NCBI GenBank assembly: GCA_035461245.1 | Contig: DATHVP010000137.1 | Location: forward strand, 5,721 to 69,720 | DNA length: 64,000 nucleotides | Reading direction: 5' to 3' | Origin: SH-MAG3 sp035461245 | GTDB lineage: Bacteria; Gemmatimonadota; Gemmatimonadetes; Longimicrobiales; RSA9 | In this document: one piece after another, positions 17,371 to 26,208 of the stretch | How positions within the stretch are numbered: the first letter of the stretch is position 1 | How the letters are laid out: every line of letters starts with the position of its first letter | Notes under the pieces: generated by a model | The model's database searches: none | Seen by the model: only the letters and a program-made list of their open reading frames with translations | Told to the model about the DNA's origin: nothing | Made by a program: the position numbers and the translations under genes

Positions 17371-19986
17371 ATGGCGAAGCCTCCGAAGCCGGACGACACC
17401 CCCCTGATGCAGCAGTGGCGCGACGCCAAGGCGCGCCACCCGGACGCCCTCATCTTTTTCCGCGTGGGCGATTTCTACGAGATGTTCTGCGAGGACGCCG
17501 AGGAGGGCGCCCGTCTGCTGGGGCTGACGCTCACGTCCCGCAACAACGGGGGTGCGTCCAACGTGCCGCTGGCGGGGGTGCCGGTGCGGGCCCGGGACGA
17601 GTACATCCACCGGCTGATTCAGCAGGGGCGGCGGGTGGCGGTGTGCGAGCAGGTGGAGGACCCGGCGGAGGCGAAGGGCATCGTCCGCCGGGAAGTGGTG
17701 GAAACTGTCACGCCCGGCGCCGTCCTGGCCGACGCGCTGCTGGCCGAGCGCCGCAACAACCACCTGGCGGCGCTTACGGAAACGGCGGCGGGCCTGGCGC
17801 TGGCGGTGGTGGACGCCTCCACGGGCGAGGTCACGGTGCTGCCCACGGAGAGGGAGGCGCTGACCGCGGAACTGGCGCGCTTCGAACCGGCGGAGCTGCT
17901 GCTGCCCGCGAGCTGGGTGGGGCGGGACGTGCCGGGTGCCGAGGGTGCCAGCCTCACGTACCGGCCGGACTGGTTGTTCGATCCGGAGCACGGGCGGGAC
18001 GAACTGCGCCGCCGTTACCAGGTGAGCGGCCTGGACGGCTTCGGCTTCGAAGGCGCGGACCTGCCGCTGCTCGGGGCGCTGGGTGGTCTGGTGGCGTACC
18101 TGGCGGAGGTGCAGCCGAACTCGGTGAGCGCGCTCCGGCCGCCGCGCATCGAGCGGCCTGGCGACGCCATGGTCCTGGACGAGATGACTCGCCGCAACCT
18201 GGAGCTGGTGGATCCGCTGCGGGCTGACGGCCGGGGCGCCCGGGCGGCGACGCTCATCGAGGTGGTGGACGAGACGCAGACGCCGATGGGTGCGCGCCTG
18301 TTGCGCCGCTGGCTGCTGCGGCCGCTGGTGGTGGCGGAACGCGTGTGGGAGCGGCAGGACGCGGTGGAGGAACTGCTGCGGGACGCGCCCATGCGGCGGT
18401 CGGTGCGGACAGAACTGAAGGAGGTCCGGGACCTGGAACGGCTGGCGGCCAAGATCGCCGGTGGCCGGGTGCTGCCCCGGGAACTGCGGACGCTGGCGAC
18501 GTCGCTGGCACGTTTGCCGGTGGTGCGTGACATCCTGGCGCCGGCGGGGTCGAACCTGCTGTCGGGCCTGGCGACCGGCCTGGACTCGCTGGACGACGTG
18601 GTGGCGATGCTGGGCGCGGCGCTGAACGACGATCTGCCGGCGAGCGTGGGCGAGGGGGATGTGATCCGGGCGGGCTGGGACGCGCAACTGGATGAGCTGC
18701 GGGAGCTGCGGGATGGCGCCCAGGGCTACATCGCCCGGCTGCAGGCACGGGAGCGGGAGCGCACGGGCATCACGTCCCTGAAGGTCGGCTTCAACCGGGT
18801 CTTCGGCTACTACCTGGAGATCACGCGAGCCAACGCGGACCGGGTGCCGGACGACTACGAACGGAAGCAGACGCTGGCCAATGCCGAGCGCTACGTGACG
18901 CCAGAACTGAAGGAGTGGGAGGCGAAGGCACTGGACGCGGAGGACCGCATCGTCGCACTGGAGCAGCAACTGTTCGGTGAGGTCAGGCGGCAGGTGGCCA
19001 CGCACCTGGAGCGGCTGCAGGTCACAGCGGAGCGGGTTGCGACGGTGGACGTGCTGTCGGGGCTGGCCAGCCTGGCGGAGCGTGGCAGCTACACCCGGCC
19101 GGAACTGCACACGGGGTACGCCCTGGAGATCCGGGAGGGCCGTCACCCCGTCGTGGAACGCATGATGCCCCGGGAGGAGTTCATCCCCAACGACATCGTG
19201 CTGGACGATGACCACCGAGTCATGATCCTGACGGGCCCGAACATGGCCGGCAAGTCCACGCTGCTGCGGCAGGTGGGCCTGATCCAGCTGCTGGCGCAGG
19301 TGGGCTCGTTCGTCCCGGCGCGGCAGGCGCGACTGCCTGTCTGCGACCGCATATTCACCCGCGTCGGCGCGTCCGACAACCTGGTGCGGGGCCAGTCCAC
19401 GTTCATGGTGGAGATGCACGAGACGGCTGCCATCCTGCATGGCGCGACCCGTCGCTCGCTGGTGCTGCTGGACGAGATCGGTCGGGGCACCGCCACGTAC
19501 GACGGGGTGAGCATCGCGTGGGCGGTGACGGAGCACCTGCACGGGATGACGGAGGCGAAGACCATCTTCGCCACGCATTATCATGAGCTGACCCAGCTGG
19601 CGGACCTCTTGCCGGCGCTGGTCAATTACAATGTGGCGGTGCGGGAGGTGGGGGACGACATTGTCTTCCTGCACCACCTGCAGCCCGGCGGCGCCGACCG
19701 GTCGTATGGCATTGAGGTCGGCCGTCTGGCGGGCCTGCCCGCCGCCGTGGTGGCCCGGGCCCGGGAGATCCTGCGGGAACTGGAGGGCGCACATTCCGGC
19801 GGCGGTGAGGGCCTGGGGCGGTTCGGCAGCGGCGGCCCGCAACCGGCCCGGGAGCAGCTGTCGCTCTTTGCGCCGGCGGAGCACCCGGTGGTGGACCTGC
19901 TGAGGAAAACGGACGTGGACGGGCTGACACCGCTGCAGGCGCTGAACCTGCTCGCGGAACTGAAATCGGAGATAGGGGACAGATGA
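17371..19986 (+). CDS. mutS: DNA mismatch repair protein MutS
   Basis: Mismatch-recognition ATPase of post-replicative repair. The 871-residue product has the MutS domain order. Domain I contains the mismatch-probing motif FYE at residues 35-37, followed by connector, lever and clamp domains. The ATPase has Walker A GPNMAGKST at 622-630 and Walker B/DEIGRGTATYDG further on. The C-terminus carries the short dimerisation helix (LTPLQALNLLAEL). The start ATG 17371 fits the family N-terminus; the frame is open upstream for 260 bases without resemblance. It overlaps the next gene by ATGA, so translation is coupled. Confidence 0.96.
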   Translation: MAKPPKPDDTPLMQQWRDAKARHPDALIFFRVGDFYEMFCEDAEEGARLLGLTLTSRNNGGASNVPLAGVPVRARDEYIHRLIQQGRRVAVCEQVEDPAEAKGIVRREVVETVTPGAVLADALLAERRNNHLAALTETAAGLALAVVDASTGEVTVLPTEREALTAELARFEPAELLLPASWVGRDVPGAEGASLTYRPDWLFDPEHGRDELRRRYQVSGLDGFGFEGADLPLLGALGGLVAYLAEVQPNSVSALRPPRIERPGDAMVLDEMTRRNLELVDPLRADGRGARAATLIEVVDETQTPMGARLLRRWLLRPLVVAERVWERQDAVEELLRDAPMRRSVRTELKEVRDLERLAAKIAGGRVLPRELRTLATSLARLPVVRDILAPAGSNLLSGLATGLDSLDDVVAMLGAALNDDLPASVGEGDVIRAGWDAQLDELRELRDGAQGYIARLQARERERTGITSLKVGFNRVFGYYLEITRANADRVPDDYERKQTLANAERYVTPELKEWEAKALDAEDRIVALEQQLFGEVRRQVATHLERLQVTAERVATVDVLSGLASLAERGSYTRPELHTGYALEIREGRHPVVERMMPREEFIPNDIVLDDDHRVMILTGPNMAGKSTLLRQVGLIQLLAQVGSFVPARQARLPVCDRIFTRVGASDNLVRGQSTFMVEMHETAAILHGATRRSLVLLDEIGRGTATYDGVSIAWAVTEHLHGMTEAKTIFATHYHELTQLADLLPALVNYNVAVREVGDDIVFLHHLQPGGADRSYGIEVGRLAGLPAAVVARAREILRELEGAHSGGGEGLGRFGSGGPQPAREQLSLFAPAEHPVVDLLRKTDVDGLTPLQALNLLAELKSEIGDR

Positions 19987-20423
19987 GACCTACAGGAGAT
20001 GGCGCCTGGCGCGCGGTCGGGCAGCGCCTGCAGCGCCAGGCGGGGACGCTGGTGCTGCTGGGCACCAGCCTGGCGCTGGGCGCGTGCGGCGGCAGCAACG
20101 CCGCGGTGGAAGAGCCGGTGCCCATGCCGGACCCGACGCCCATCGAATACCCCGTCGCCCTGTGGGACCAGCAGGTACAGGGCGAGACTGAACTCATGAT
20201 CCGCGTCAACGAATACGGCGACGTGGACAGCGTCTTCGTGTCGAAGGCAAGCGGGTACGCCGAGTTTGATTCGGCGGCGGTGGCCGGCGCCCGGGACCTG
20301 CGCTTCACGCCCGGCCGCCGCGGGGACCGCCGCGTCGCGATGTGGACCAAGATGCCGGTTCGCTTTGCCCAGGATTCCACCGCCACGCTGGGCCCCACCC
20401 AGCCGGCGAGAGGCCAGCCATGA
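19983..20423 (+). CDS. TonB C-terminal-domain lipoprotein
   Basis: A 146-residue predicted lipoprotein with lipobox LGAC near residue 35. A proline-rich linker (EEPVPMPDPTPIEYP) leads into a C-terminal half resembling the TonB C-terminal fold. In it, GETELMIRVNEYGDVDSVFVSKASGYAEFDSAAV and LRFTP are typical of TonB-family proteins (each cited piece is partial). Unlike a true TonB it has no N-terminal inner-membrane helix, so it would be lipid-anchored. Its start overlaps the mutS stop and its stop overlaps the next start (both ATGA), an unexpected operon partner for a repair gene. Confidence 0.72.
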   Translation: MRPTGDGAWRAVGQRLQRQAGTLVLLGTSLALGACGGSNAAVEEPVPMPDPTPIEYPVALWDQQVQGETELMIRVNEYGDVDSVFVSKASGYAEFDSAAVAGARDLRFTPGRRGDRRVAMWTKMPVRFAQDSTATLGPTQPARGQP

Positions 20424-21805
20424 GCGCGCCCCGCAATGCCCGGCCCGTGGCGAACGTGCTGGAGACCGTGGGCTGGACCCCGCTCATCCGGCTGAACAGC
20501 GTGGTGGACGGCGCCCGCACGCCGGTGTACGCGAAGGCCGAGTTCTTCAACCCGGGCGGCTCCGTCAAGGACCGGATCGGCCTCGCCATGATCGAGGCGG
20601 CGGAACGGGACGGCCGGCTGCGCCCCGGCGGCGTGATCGTCGAGGGGACCAGCGGCAACACCGGCGTCGGCCTAGCCATCGCCGCCGCCATCCGCGGCTA
20701 CCGCTGCATCTTCACCATGCCCGACAAGATGAGCGACGAGAAGGTCCGGCTGCTGCGCGCCTTTGGCGCGGACGTCATCATCACCCCCACGGCCGTGCCG
20801 CCGGACCATCCTGACAACTACGTGATGACGGCCAAGCGCATCGTGGCGGAGACGCCCGGCGCCATCCTCGCCGACCAGTTCTACAACCCCGTCAACCCCG
20901 ACGCGCATTACGCTACCACCGGCCCGGAACTGTGGGAGCAGACGGAGGGCCGCATCACGCACTTCGTCGCGTCCGCCGGCACGGGCGGCACCATCAGCGG
21001 TACCGGCCGCTACCTGAAGGAGCGCAACAGTGCGGTGCGCGTCATTGCCGGCGACCCTGCGGGCTCCATCTTCGCCGAATACCATCGCACGGGCGAAAAG
21101 GGCGAAGGCGCGCCATACAAGGTCGAGGGCATCGGCAACGACAAGCTGCCCAGCACGCTGGACTTTCAGATCATCGACGAATTCCACACCATCAGTGACC
21201 GGGATGCGTTCCACATGACCCGGCGGCTGACCCGGGAAGAGGGCCTGTTCGTAGGCGGATCCGCGGGCCTCATCGTGTCCCTCGCCGTACGGGTCGCTCA
21301 CGACGTGGACGATCCCGACGCCTTTGTCGTCTGCGTACTCCCGGATACCGGCGAGCGCTACCTCAGCAAGGTCTACAACGACGACTGGATGCGTGAGAAC
21401 CGGCTGCTGGAGCCGGAGCACCTGACCGCCATGGAGATGGTGGCGCGGAAGGACGGCCAGGCGCCGGCGCTGGTGGCCGTGCAGCGGGACACACCGCTGC
21501 GCCACGCGTTCCAGCTCATGACGGGTCACAACATCTCACAGCTGCCCGTCGTGGAGGGCGGCGACTGCGTGGGCGCCGTGGCCGAGTCGCTGCTCATGTC
21601 CCGCATCATCGAGGAGCCGGCCCTGCTGGATCAGCCCGTGTCCGAGATCATGGAGGCGCCCTACCCCGTTGTGGACGCCGACCTGCCAATGAGCCGGATC
21701 GGTCGGCTGCTGAACCGCCAGTGTCCCGCCGTGCTCGTGCGGGTGGACGGAGAACTCGGGGGCATCGTCACCCGCTACGACGTCGTCCGCTACCTCGCCT
21801 CCTGA
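20420..21805 (+). CDS. Cystathionine beta-synthase-type PLP enzyme with CBS domains
   Basis: A 461-residue fold-type II PLP enzyme that condenses serine (or O-acetylserine) with homocysteine or sulfide. The PLP lysine lies in NPGGSVKDRIG (near residue 43), the phosphate loop is SAGTGGTISG, and EGTSGNTGVGLA is the substrate loop. After about residue 335 two CBS motifs follow (MTGHNISQLPVVEGG and GGIVTRYDVVRYL), the regulatory pair present in cystathionine beta-synthases and absent from plain cysteine synthases. The start overlaps the preceding stop as ATGA. With the gamma-synthase-family gene at 9.9 kb it suggests transsulfuration. Confidence 0.88.
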   Translation: MSAPRNARPVANVLETVGWTPLIRLNSVVDGARTPVYAKAEFFNPGGSVKDRIGLAMIEAAERDGRLRPGGVIVEGTSGNTGVGLAIAAAIRGYRCIFTMPDKMSDEKVRLLRAFGADVIITPTAVPPDHPDNYVMTAKRIVAETPGAILADQFYNPVNPDAHYATTGPELWEQTEGRITHFVASAGTGGTISGTGRYLKERNSAVRVIAGDPAGSIFAEYHRTGEKGEGAPYKVEGIGNDKLPSTLDFQIIDEFHTISDRDAFHMTRRLTREEGLFVGGSAGLIVSLAVRVAHDVDDPDAFVVCVLPDTGERYLSKVYNDDWMRENRLLEPEHLTAMEMVARKDGQAPALVAVQRDTPLRHAFQLMTGHNISQLPVVEGGDCVGAVAESLLMSRIIEEPALLDQPVSEIMEAPYPVVDADLPMSRIGRLLNRQCPAVLVRVDGELGGIVTRYDVVRYLAS

Positions 21806-21877
21806 CGACGCGGGCTGGCGGGGTTGTTGCATTGGGATGGGGCCGGCAAAAACCGGCAACGTGAGGGGAAGAGGCTA

Positions 21878-22921
21878 ATGTCTGGCAGTCCAGGTCGGCT
21901 GAAAGTTGCAGTACTGTTCGGCGGTACGAGTTCGGAACGTGACGTGTCCATCGCCAGCGGGTCGCAGGTGGTGCAGGCACTGCGGGAGGGCGGCCACGAC
22001 GTCGTCGCGGTGGACACCGCAACCGGCGTGCTGGATGCCGACGCCGAGCGACAGCTCATGCGCGGCAACGTCCCCGATATCCCGCCGGAGGAGGAAGCCC
22101 TCGACATGCTCCGCACCGGCGACGCCACCGGCCTGGTCAGCGCTCCAGAACTGAACGGCGTGGATGTGCTGTTCCTCGCCCTTCACGGGGGGACCGGCGA
22201 GGGCGGCACGCTGCAGGCCCTGCTGGACCTCACGGGGCTGCCCTATACCGGGACGGGCATGCTCGGCAGCGCCATGGCCATGGACAAGGACATTGCCAAG
22301 CGGCTCATGCTCTTTGCCGGTGTGCCCACCGCGCCCTGGCTCATGGCGCCCGTCCTCATGGAAGACGTCCACCAGCGCGTCGGCTTTCCCTGCGTCGTCA
22401 AGCCGTCCAAGCAGGGATCCACCGTCGGCCTTACGGTCGTCAGGCACCCCGAGGAACTGGAGGCGGCCGTGAACCTCGCCGCCCGCTTCGACGATGAGGT
22501 CATGATCGAGGCCTTCGTGCCTGGCCGCGAGTTCACTGTGCCGATCCTCGGCAATGACGCACTGCCTGTAGGAGAAATCGTGACAAGCCGTGAGATCTTC
22601 GATTATGAGGCCAAGTACCAGCCGGGCGGGGCCGAGGAAATCTTTCCCGCCGACCTTACAGGGGCCCAGGTCGTGGAGATCCAGGGCCTTGCCCTCAAGG
22701 TCCACACCGCCCTGAAACTCCGCGGATTCAGTCGTGTGGATTTCCGTCTGGATCAGGAAGGCGTATTCTGGTGTCTGGAAGCGAACACGCTGCCGGGCAT
22801 GACCGCGGCCAGCCTGTTCCCGAAGGGCGCCGCTGCGGCGGGTATTACATTCCCTGAGGTGTGCGAGCAGCTCTGCCGCATCGCCATCGCGGACCACGCA
22901 CAGCGTCGCAGGTTCCAGTAG
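21878..22921 (+). CDS. ddl: D-alanine--D-alanine ligase
   Basis: ATP-grasp ligase that joins two D-alanines for peptidoglycan precursors in the cytoplasm. The 347-residue protein begins KVAVLFGGTSSERDVSIASG, the signature N-terminus. It continues with ATP-grasp landmarks: PCVVKPSKQGSTVGL, the omega-loop area ending YEAKYQPGGAEEIFPAD, and the metal-binding FRLDQEGVFWCLEANTLPGM. ATG 21878 is preceded by GAGGGGAAGAGG. It is close behind cbs (72 bases) and ahead of the rhomboid gene (49 bases), so all may be read together. Confidence 0.93.
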   Translation: MSGSPGRLKVAVLFGGTSSERDVSIASGSQVVQALREGGHDVVAVDTATGVLDADAERQLMRGNVPDIPPEEEALDMLRTGDATGLVSAPELNGVDVLFLALHGGTGEGGTLQALLDLTGLPYTGTGMLGSAMAMDKDIAKRLMLFAGVPTAPWLMAPVLMEDVHQRVGFPCVVKPSKQGSTVGLTVVRHPEELEAAVNLAARFDDEVMIEAFVPGREFTVPILGNDALPVGEIVTSREIFDYEAKYQPGGAEEIFPADLTGAQVVEIQGLALKVHTALKLRGFSRVDFRLDQEGVFWCLEANTLPGMTAASLFPKGAAAAGITFPEVCEQLCRIAIADHAQRRRFQ

Positions 22922-22970
22922 CAGCGAAAGTACACAGTTCGGGTCCAACGGCCCGTGACGGGACGATTTC

Positions 22971-23822
22971 ATGGCTTACCGCGGAAACATGCAGTTCGGC
23001 TTCGGGTTCGGGCTGACCCCCTGGGTGCAGCGGCTGATCATTCTGAATGCAGGCATCTTCCTGCTGCAGTACATGAGCCCGATCCTGACGTACCACATGG
23101 CGTTCGTGCCGTCGGAGATCCTGCTCCGGCCATGGACCATCATATCCTACATGTTCGCCCACGGCGGCTTCTGGCACCTGTTCTGGAACATGCTGGGGCT
23201 GTTCTTCTTCGGCCCGCCGCTGGAGTCCCGCTGGGGTTCCCGGGAGTTCCTGAAGTTCTACTTCATCTGCGGGATGGGCGGCGCGGCGCTGTCGTTCCTG
23301 TTCGCCTTCAACGCGCCCATCATCGGCGCGTCGGCGGCGGTGTACGGCGTGATGCTGGCCTTTGCCATGAACTGGCCGGACGCACCCATCTACATCTGGG
23401 GCATCCTGCCCATCAAGGCCAAGTTCCTGGTGGCTGTCCTTGCCGTTTTCTCCATCATGTCCATGGTGGGCGAGGGTGGCGGGAACATCGCCCACGCCGC
23501 CCATCTCGGCGGCTTCGCCGCGGCGTTCCTCTACCTCAAGTTCAGCGGCCCGGGCGGGGCCTTCAGTGGCATGAAGAAGATGGTGAACCGCCAGAAGCTG
23601 CGAGTCGTATCCACGGACCGGGATGAGCAACCCCGACCGCCGGCGACGCGTACGGGCCCGCCGTCCGGGGCCGCCCGGCGCCGGGCTGTTGGCGAGGAGG
23701 ACAAGCTGCTCGACGAACTGGACAAGGTGCTGGAGAAGATCAGCACCCAGGGCATGGGCAGCCTCACCGCGCAGGAACGCAAGCTCCTGGACGAGGTCAG
23801 CCGGCGGTACCGTACGGACTGA
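22971..23822 (+). CDS. Rhomboid-family intramembrane serine protease
   Basis: A 283-residue polytopic membrane protease. The N-terminal six-helix rhomboid core shows HGGFWHLFWNMLGLFFFG, the catalytic serine in GASAAVYG and the catalytic histidine in NIAHAAHLGG, so the Ser/His dyad is intact. The C-terminal 90 residues are a soluble, charged extension ending in a helix (DELDKVLEKIS and LTAQERKLLDEVSRRY), which is common in bacterial rhomboids. Its substrate is unknown. Confidence 0.9.
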   Translation: MAYRGNMQFGFGFGLTPWVQRLIILNAGIFLLQYMSPILTYHMAFVPSEILLRPWTIISYMFAHGGFWHLFWNMLGLFFFGPPLESRWGSREFLKFYFICGMGGAALSFLFAFNAPIIGASAAVYGVMLAFAMNWPDAPIYIWGILPIKAKFLVAVLAVFSIMSMVGEGGGNIAHAAHLGGFAAAFLYLKFSGPGGAFSGMKKMVNRQKLRVVSTDRDEQPRPPATRTGPPSGAARRRAVGEEDKLLDELDKVLEKISTQGMGSLTAQERKLLDEVSRRYRTD

Positions 23823-24024
23823 CGGCGGGCGAGGGGCGGCCTGCGGTCGCCGGCTGCCGGCAGATACGGGCGGGCGGCACGGCGGGCGGGATCATGACGG
23901 GTATGGAGTCCCCTGACACGCGGTGCGTGCGCTTCCTGACAGACGGCGCTTGACTTCCCGGATAGACTCGGCTCATGTTGGCTTCCCCCTTCGATCCTCG
24001 CTTCCAGCCCCAGGAGGTGCAGCT

Positions 24025-26118
24025 ATGACTGCCGGCAGGGAATACCGCTCAGAGCAGATCCGCAATGTTGTCGTGCTTGGCCACGGCGGGTCCGGCAAGA
24101 CAACTCTCATCGACGCACTCTGCTTCTCGACCGGGGCCTCGCGCCGGCACGGCAGTGTCAAGGACGGCACCGCGCTGACCATGTACGCTGACGAGGAGAT
24201 TTCCCACGGCATCACGATCCAGTGCGCGGTGGCGCACGCGGAGTGGGAGGGCATCAAGGTCAACCTGCTGGACACGCCCGGGTACATGGACTTTGCCGGC
24301 GATGCTGTTGCCGCGACAAGGGTAGCCGATGGGGCTGTAATTGTGCTGGGCGCCACAACGGGCGTCGAGGTGGGGACGGAAAAGGTCTGGGAATACTGCG
24401 AGCCACGCGGGATTCCCAGACTTTTCTTTGTGTCGATGATGGACCGTGAGCACGCGAACTTCGACAAGGTCTGCGAGGAGATCCGCCGGCACATGACACC
24501 GCACGCGTATGCGGCGGAGCTGCCCATCGGCGAGGGCGAGAACTTCCGTGGCGTGGTGAACCTGTTCACGGGGCGCGCCCGGATGTTCGATGACCCGGAG
24601 TACCGCGAAGTCGAGGTCCCCGAGGAGCTGAAGGAACGTTCAGCGCAGTTGCGGCAGGAGCTGTTCGAGGCCATTGCCGCGACGAACGACGAGCTGCTCG
24701 AGCGCTACCTGGAGGGTGGCGAGATCACCACCGAGGAAGCCCTCGCCGCATTGAAGCTGGCCATGCTGGGCGGTGAACTGTTCCCCATCTTCTGTGGTGC
24801 GGCGGAAGAGGTGCACGGCATGCGCACGCTTCTGAAGGCGCTGGTGCACATCGTGCCGAGCCCGGTGGACCCGCCCCACGAGATGGCCCAGCGCGCGGGC
24901 CTGGACCAGGTCCTGGAGCTGAAGGGCGAGGAGAAGGGGCCCCTGGCTGCCATCATCTTCAAGACGGCAACGGAGCCGCACGTGGGCGAGTTGAGCTATT
25001 TCCGGATCTTCAGTGGCAACATCCGGAACGGCCAGGAAGTCTGGAACGCGACGCAGGAGAAGGCGGAGAAGCTGGCGCACATTTCCGTGCCCCAGGGCAA
25101 GGAGCGGATCGAGGTGGAGCACCTGCACGCGGGCGACATCGGCGTGGTGACGAAGCTGAAGAACTCTCACACGAACGATACGCTGACCACCCAGGAGCGG
25201 CCGGTGGCGCTGCAGCAGATCAATTTCCCGGCGCCGGACATCGCACTGGCGGTGCGAGCGGCGAGCCGCAGCGACGAGGACAAGATCGGGACGGCGCTGG
25301 CTCGGCTGCACGAGGAGGACCCCACCTTCGAGTTCGGCTACGATGCGGAGCTGCGGCAGACCATCATCCGCGGCACCGGCGAGCTGCACCTGGAGGTGCA
25401 GATGGAGCGGCTGAAGCGGAAGTACCACGTTGACGTCGTCACCGAAGAGCCGCGCATCCCCTACCGCGAGACGTTCCGGAAGCCGGCTGAGGCGCAGGGC
25501 AAGTACAAGAAGCAGACGGGCGGCCACGGCCAGTTCGGTGACTGCCACGTCCGGATCAAGCCGCTGGCGCGCGGTGAAGGGTACCGGTTCACGGACGCCA
25601 TCACCGGCGGCGTGATTCCCGGCAAGTTCATCCCGTCCGTGGACAAGGGCATCCAGGAATCCGCCCGCAAGGGGATCCTGGCAGGGTACCCGGTAGTGGA
25701 TTTCGAGGCGGAGTGCTACTTCGGTTCCTACCACTCCGTTGATTCCAGCGACATCGCGTTCCAGATCGCCGGCTCCATGGCGTTCCAGAAGGCGGCTGAA
25801 TCAGCGCAGCCCGTGCTCCTCGAACCGATCCTCGAGGTGGAGGTGGTGACGCCGGAGCAGTACATGGGGGACGTCATGGGCGACCTGAACCATCGTCGCG
25901 GCCGGATCCTGGGCATGGAGCAGGATGGCGCCCGGACCCACATCAAGGCCCTGGTCCCGCAGGCCGAACTGGACCGCTACGCCACGACGCTCCGGTCGCT
26001 GACGCAGGGTCGCGCCTTCCACAGGCGCAAGCTCCACGGCTATGAAGAGGTGCCTGCCAATGTGCAGCAGAAGATCATTGATCAGGCGAAGAAGGAGCGG
26101 GAGGAAGTCAGCGCCTGA
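24025..26118 (+). CDS. Elongation factor G paralogue (EF-G-like GTPase)
   Basis: A 697-residue translational GTPase with full EF-G domain order (GTPase, II, III, IV, V). G1 is GHGGSGKT (19-26) and G3 is DTPGY (83-87). The G4 position, normally NKxD, reads SMMD at 137-140 within FFVSMMDREHANF, so the Asn and Lys that read the guanine ring are both changed. Domain IV carries KQTGGHGQFGDC and domain V ends near the KKEREEVSA tail. ATG 24025 has AGGAGG eight bases upstream. It is probably not the main EF-G, which would normally sit with rpsL/rpsG/tuf; a specialised EF-G2-like role is inferred. Confidence 0.88.
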   Translation: MTAGREYRSEQIRNVVVLGHGGSGKTTLIDALCFSTGASRRHGSVKDGTALTMYADEEISHGITIQCAVAHAEWEGIKVNLLDTPGYMDFAGDAVAATRVADGAVIVLGATTGVEVGTEKVWEYCEPRGIPRLFFVSMMDREHANFDKVCEEIRRHMTPHAYAAELPIGEGENFRGVVNLFTGRARMFDDPEYREVEVPEELKERSAQLRQELFEAIAATNDELLERYLEGGEITTEEALAALKLAMLGGELFPIFCGAAEEVHGMRTLLKALVHIVPSPVDPPHEMAQRAGLDQVLELKGEEKGPLAAIIFKTATEPHVGELSYFRIFSGNIRNGQEVWNATQEKAEKLAHISVPQGKERIEVEHLHAGDIGVVTKLKNSHTNDTLTTQERPVALQQINFPAPDIALAVRAASRSDEDKIGTALARLHEEDPTFEFGYDAELRQTIIRGTGELHLEVQMERLKRKYHVDVVTEEPRIPYRETFRKPAEAQGKYKKQTGGHGQFGDCHVRIKPLARGEGYRFTDAITGGVIPGKFIPSVDKGIQESARKGILAGYPVVDFEAECYFGSYHSVDSSDIAFQIAGSMAFQKAAESAQPVLLEPILEVEVVTPEQYMGDVMGDLNHRRGRILGMEQDGARTHIKALVPQAELDRYATTLRSLTQGRAFHRRKLHGYEEVPANVQQKIIDQAKKEREEVSA

Positions 26119-26144
26119 TAGCGCCTGACCTCATTCCCTGCCAC

Positions 26145-26177
26145 ATCGGGCGACGAACTGACGATTCGTCGCCCGAT
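26145..26177 (+). terminator. Perfect hairpin after the EF-G-like gene
   Basis: A perfect 13-bp stem (26145-26157 with 26165-26177; arm ATCGGGCGACGAA) with a seven-base loop starts 27 bases after the EF-G-like stop codon. It lacks a T-run, as do most hairpins in this window. Confidence 0.65.
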
Positions 26178-26208
26178 TCGTTAATCCATGCTCACGGACA
26201 GGCGAGTC

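Noticed and set aside
23950..23978. TTGACT ahead of the EF-G-like gene as a promoter.
   Set aside because: The corresponding -10 (TCATGT) is poor at 17 bases spacing and no better at 18.
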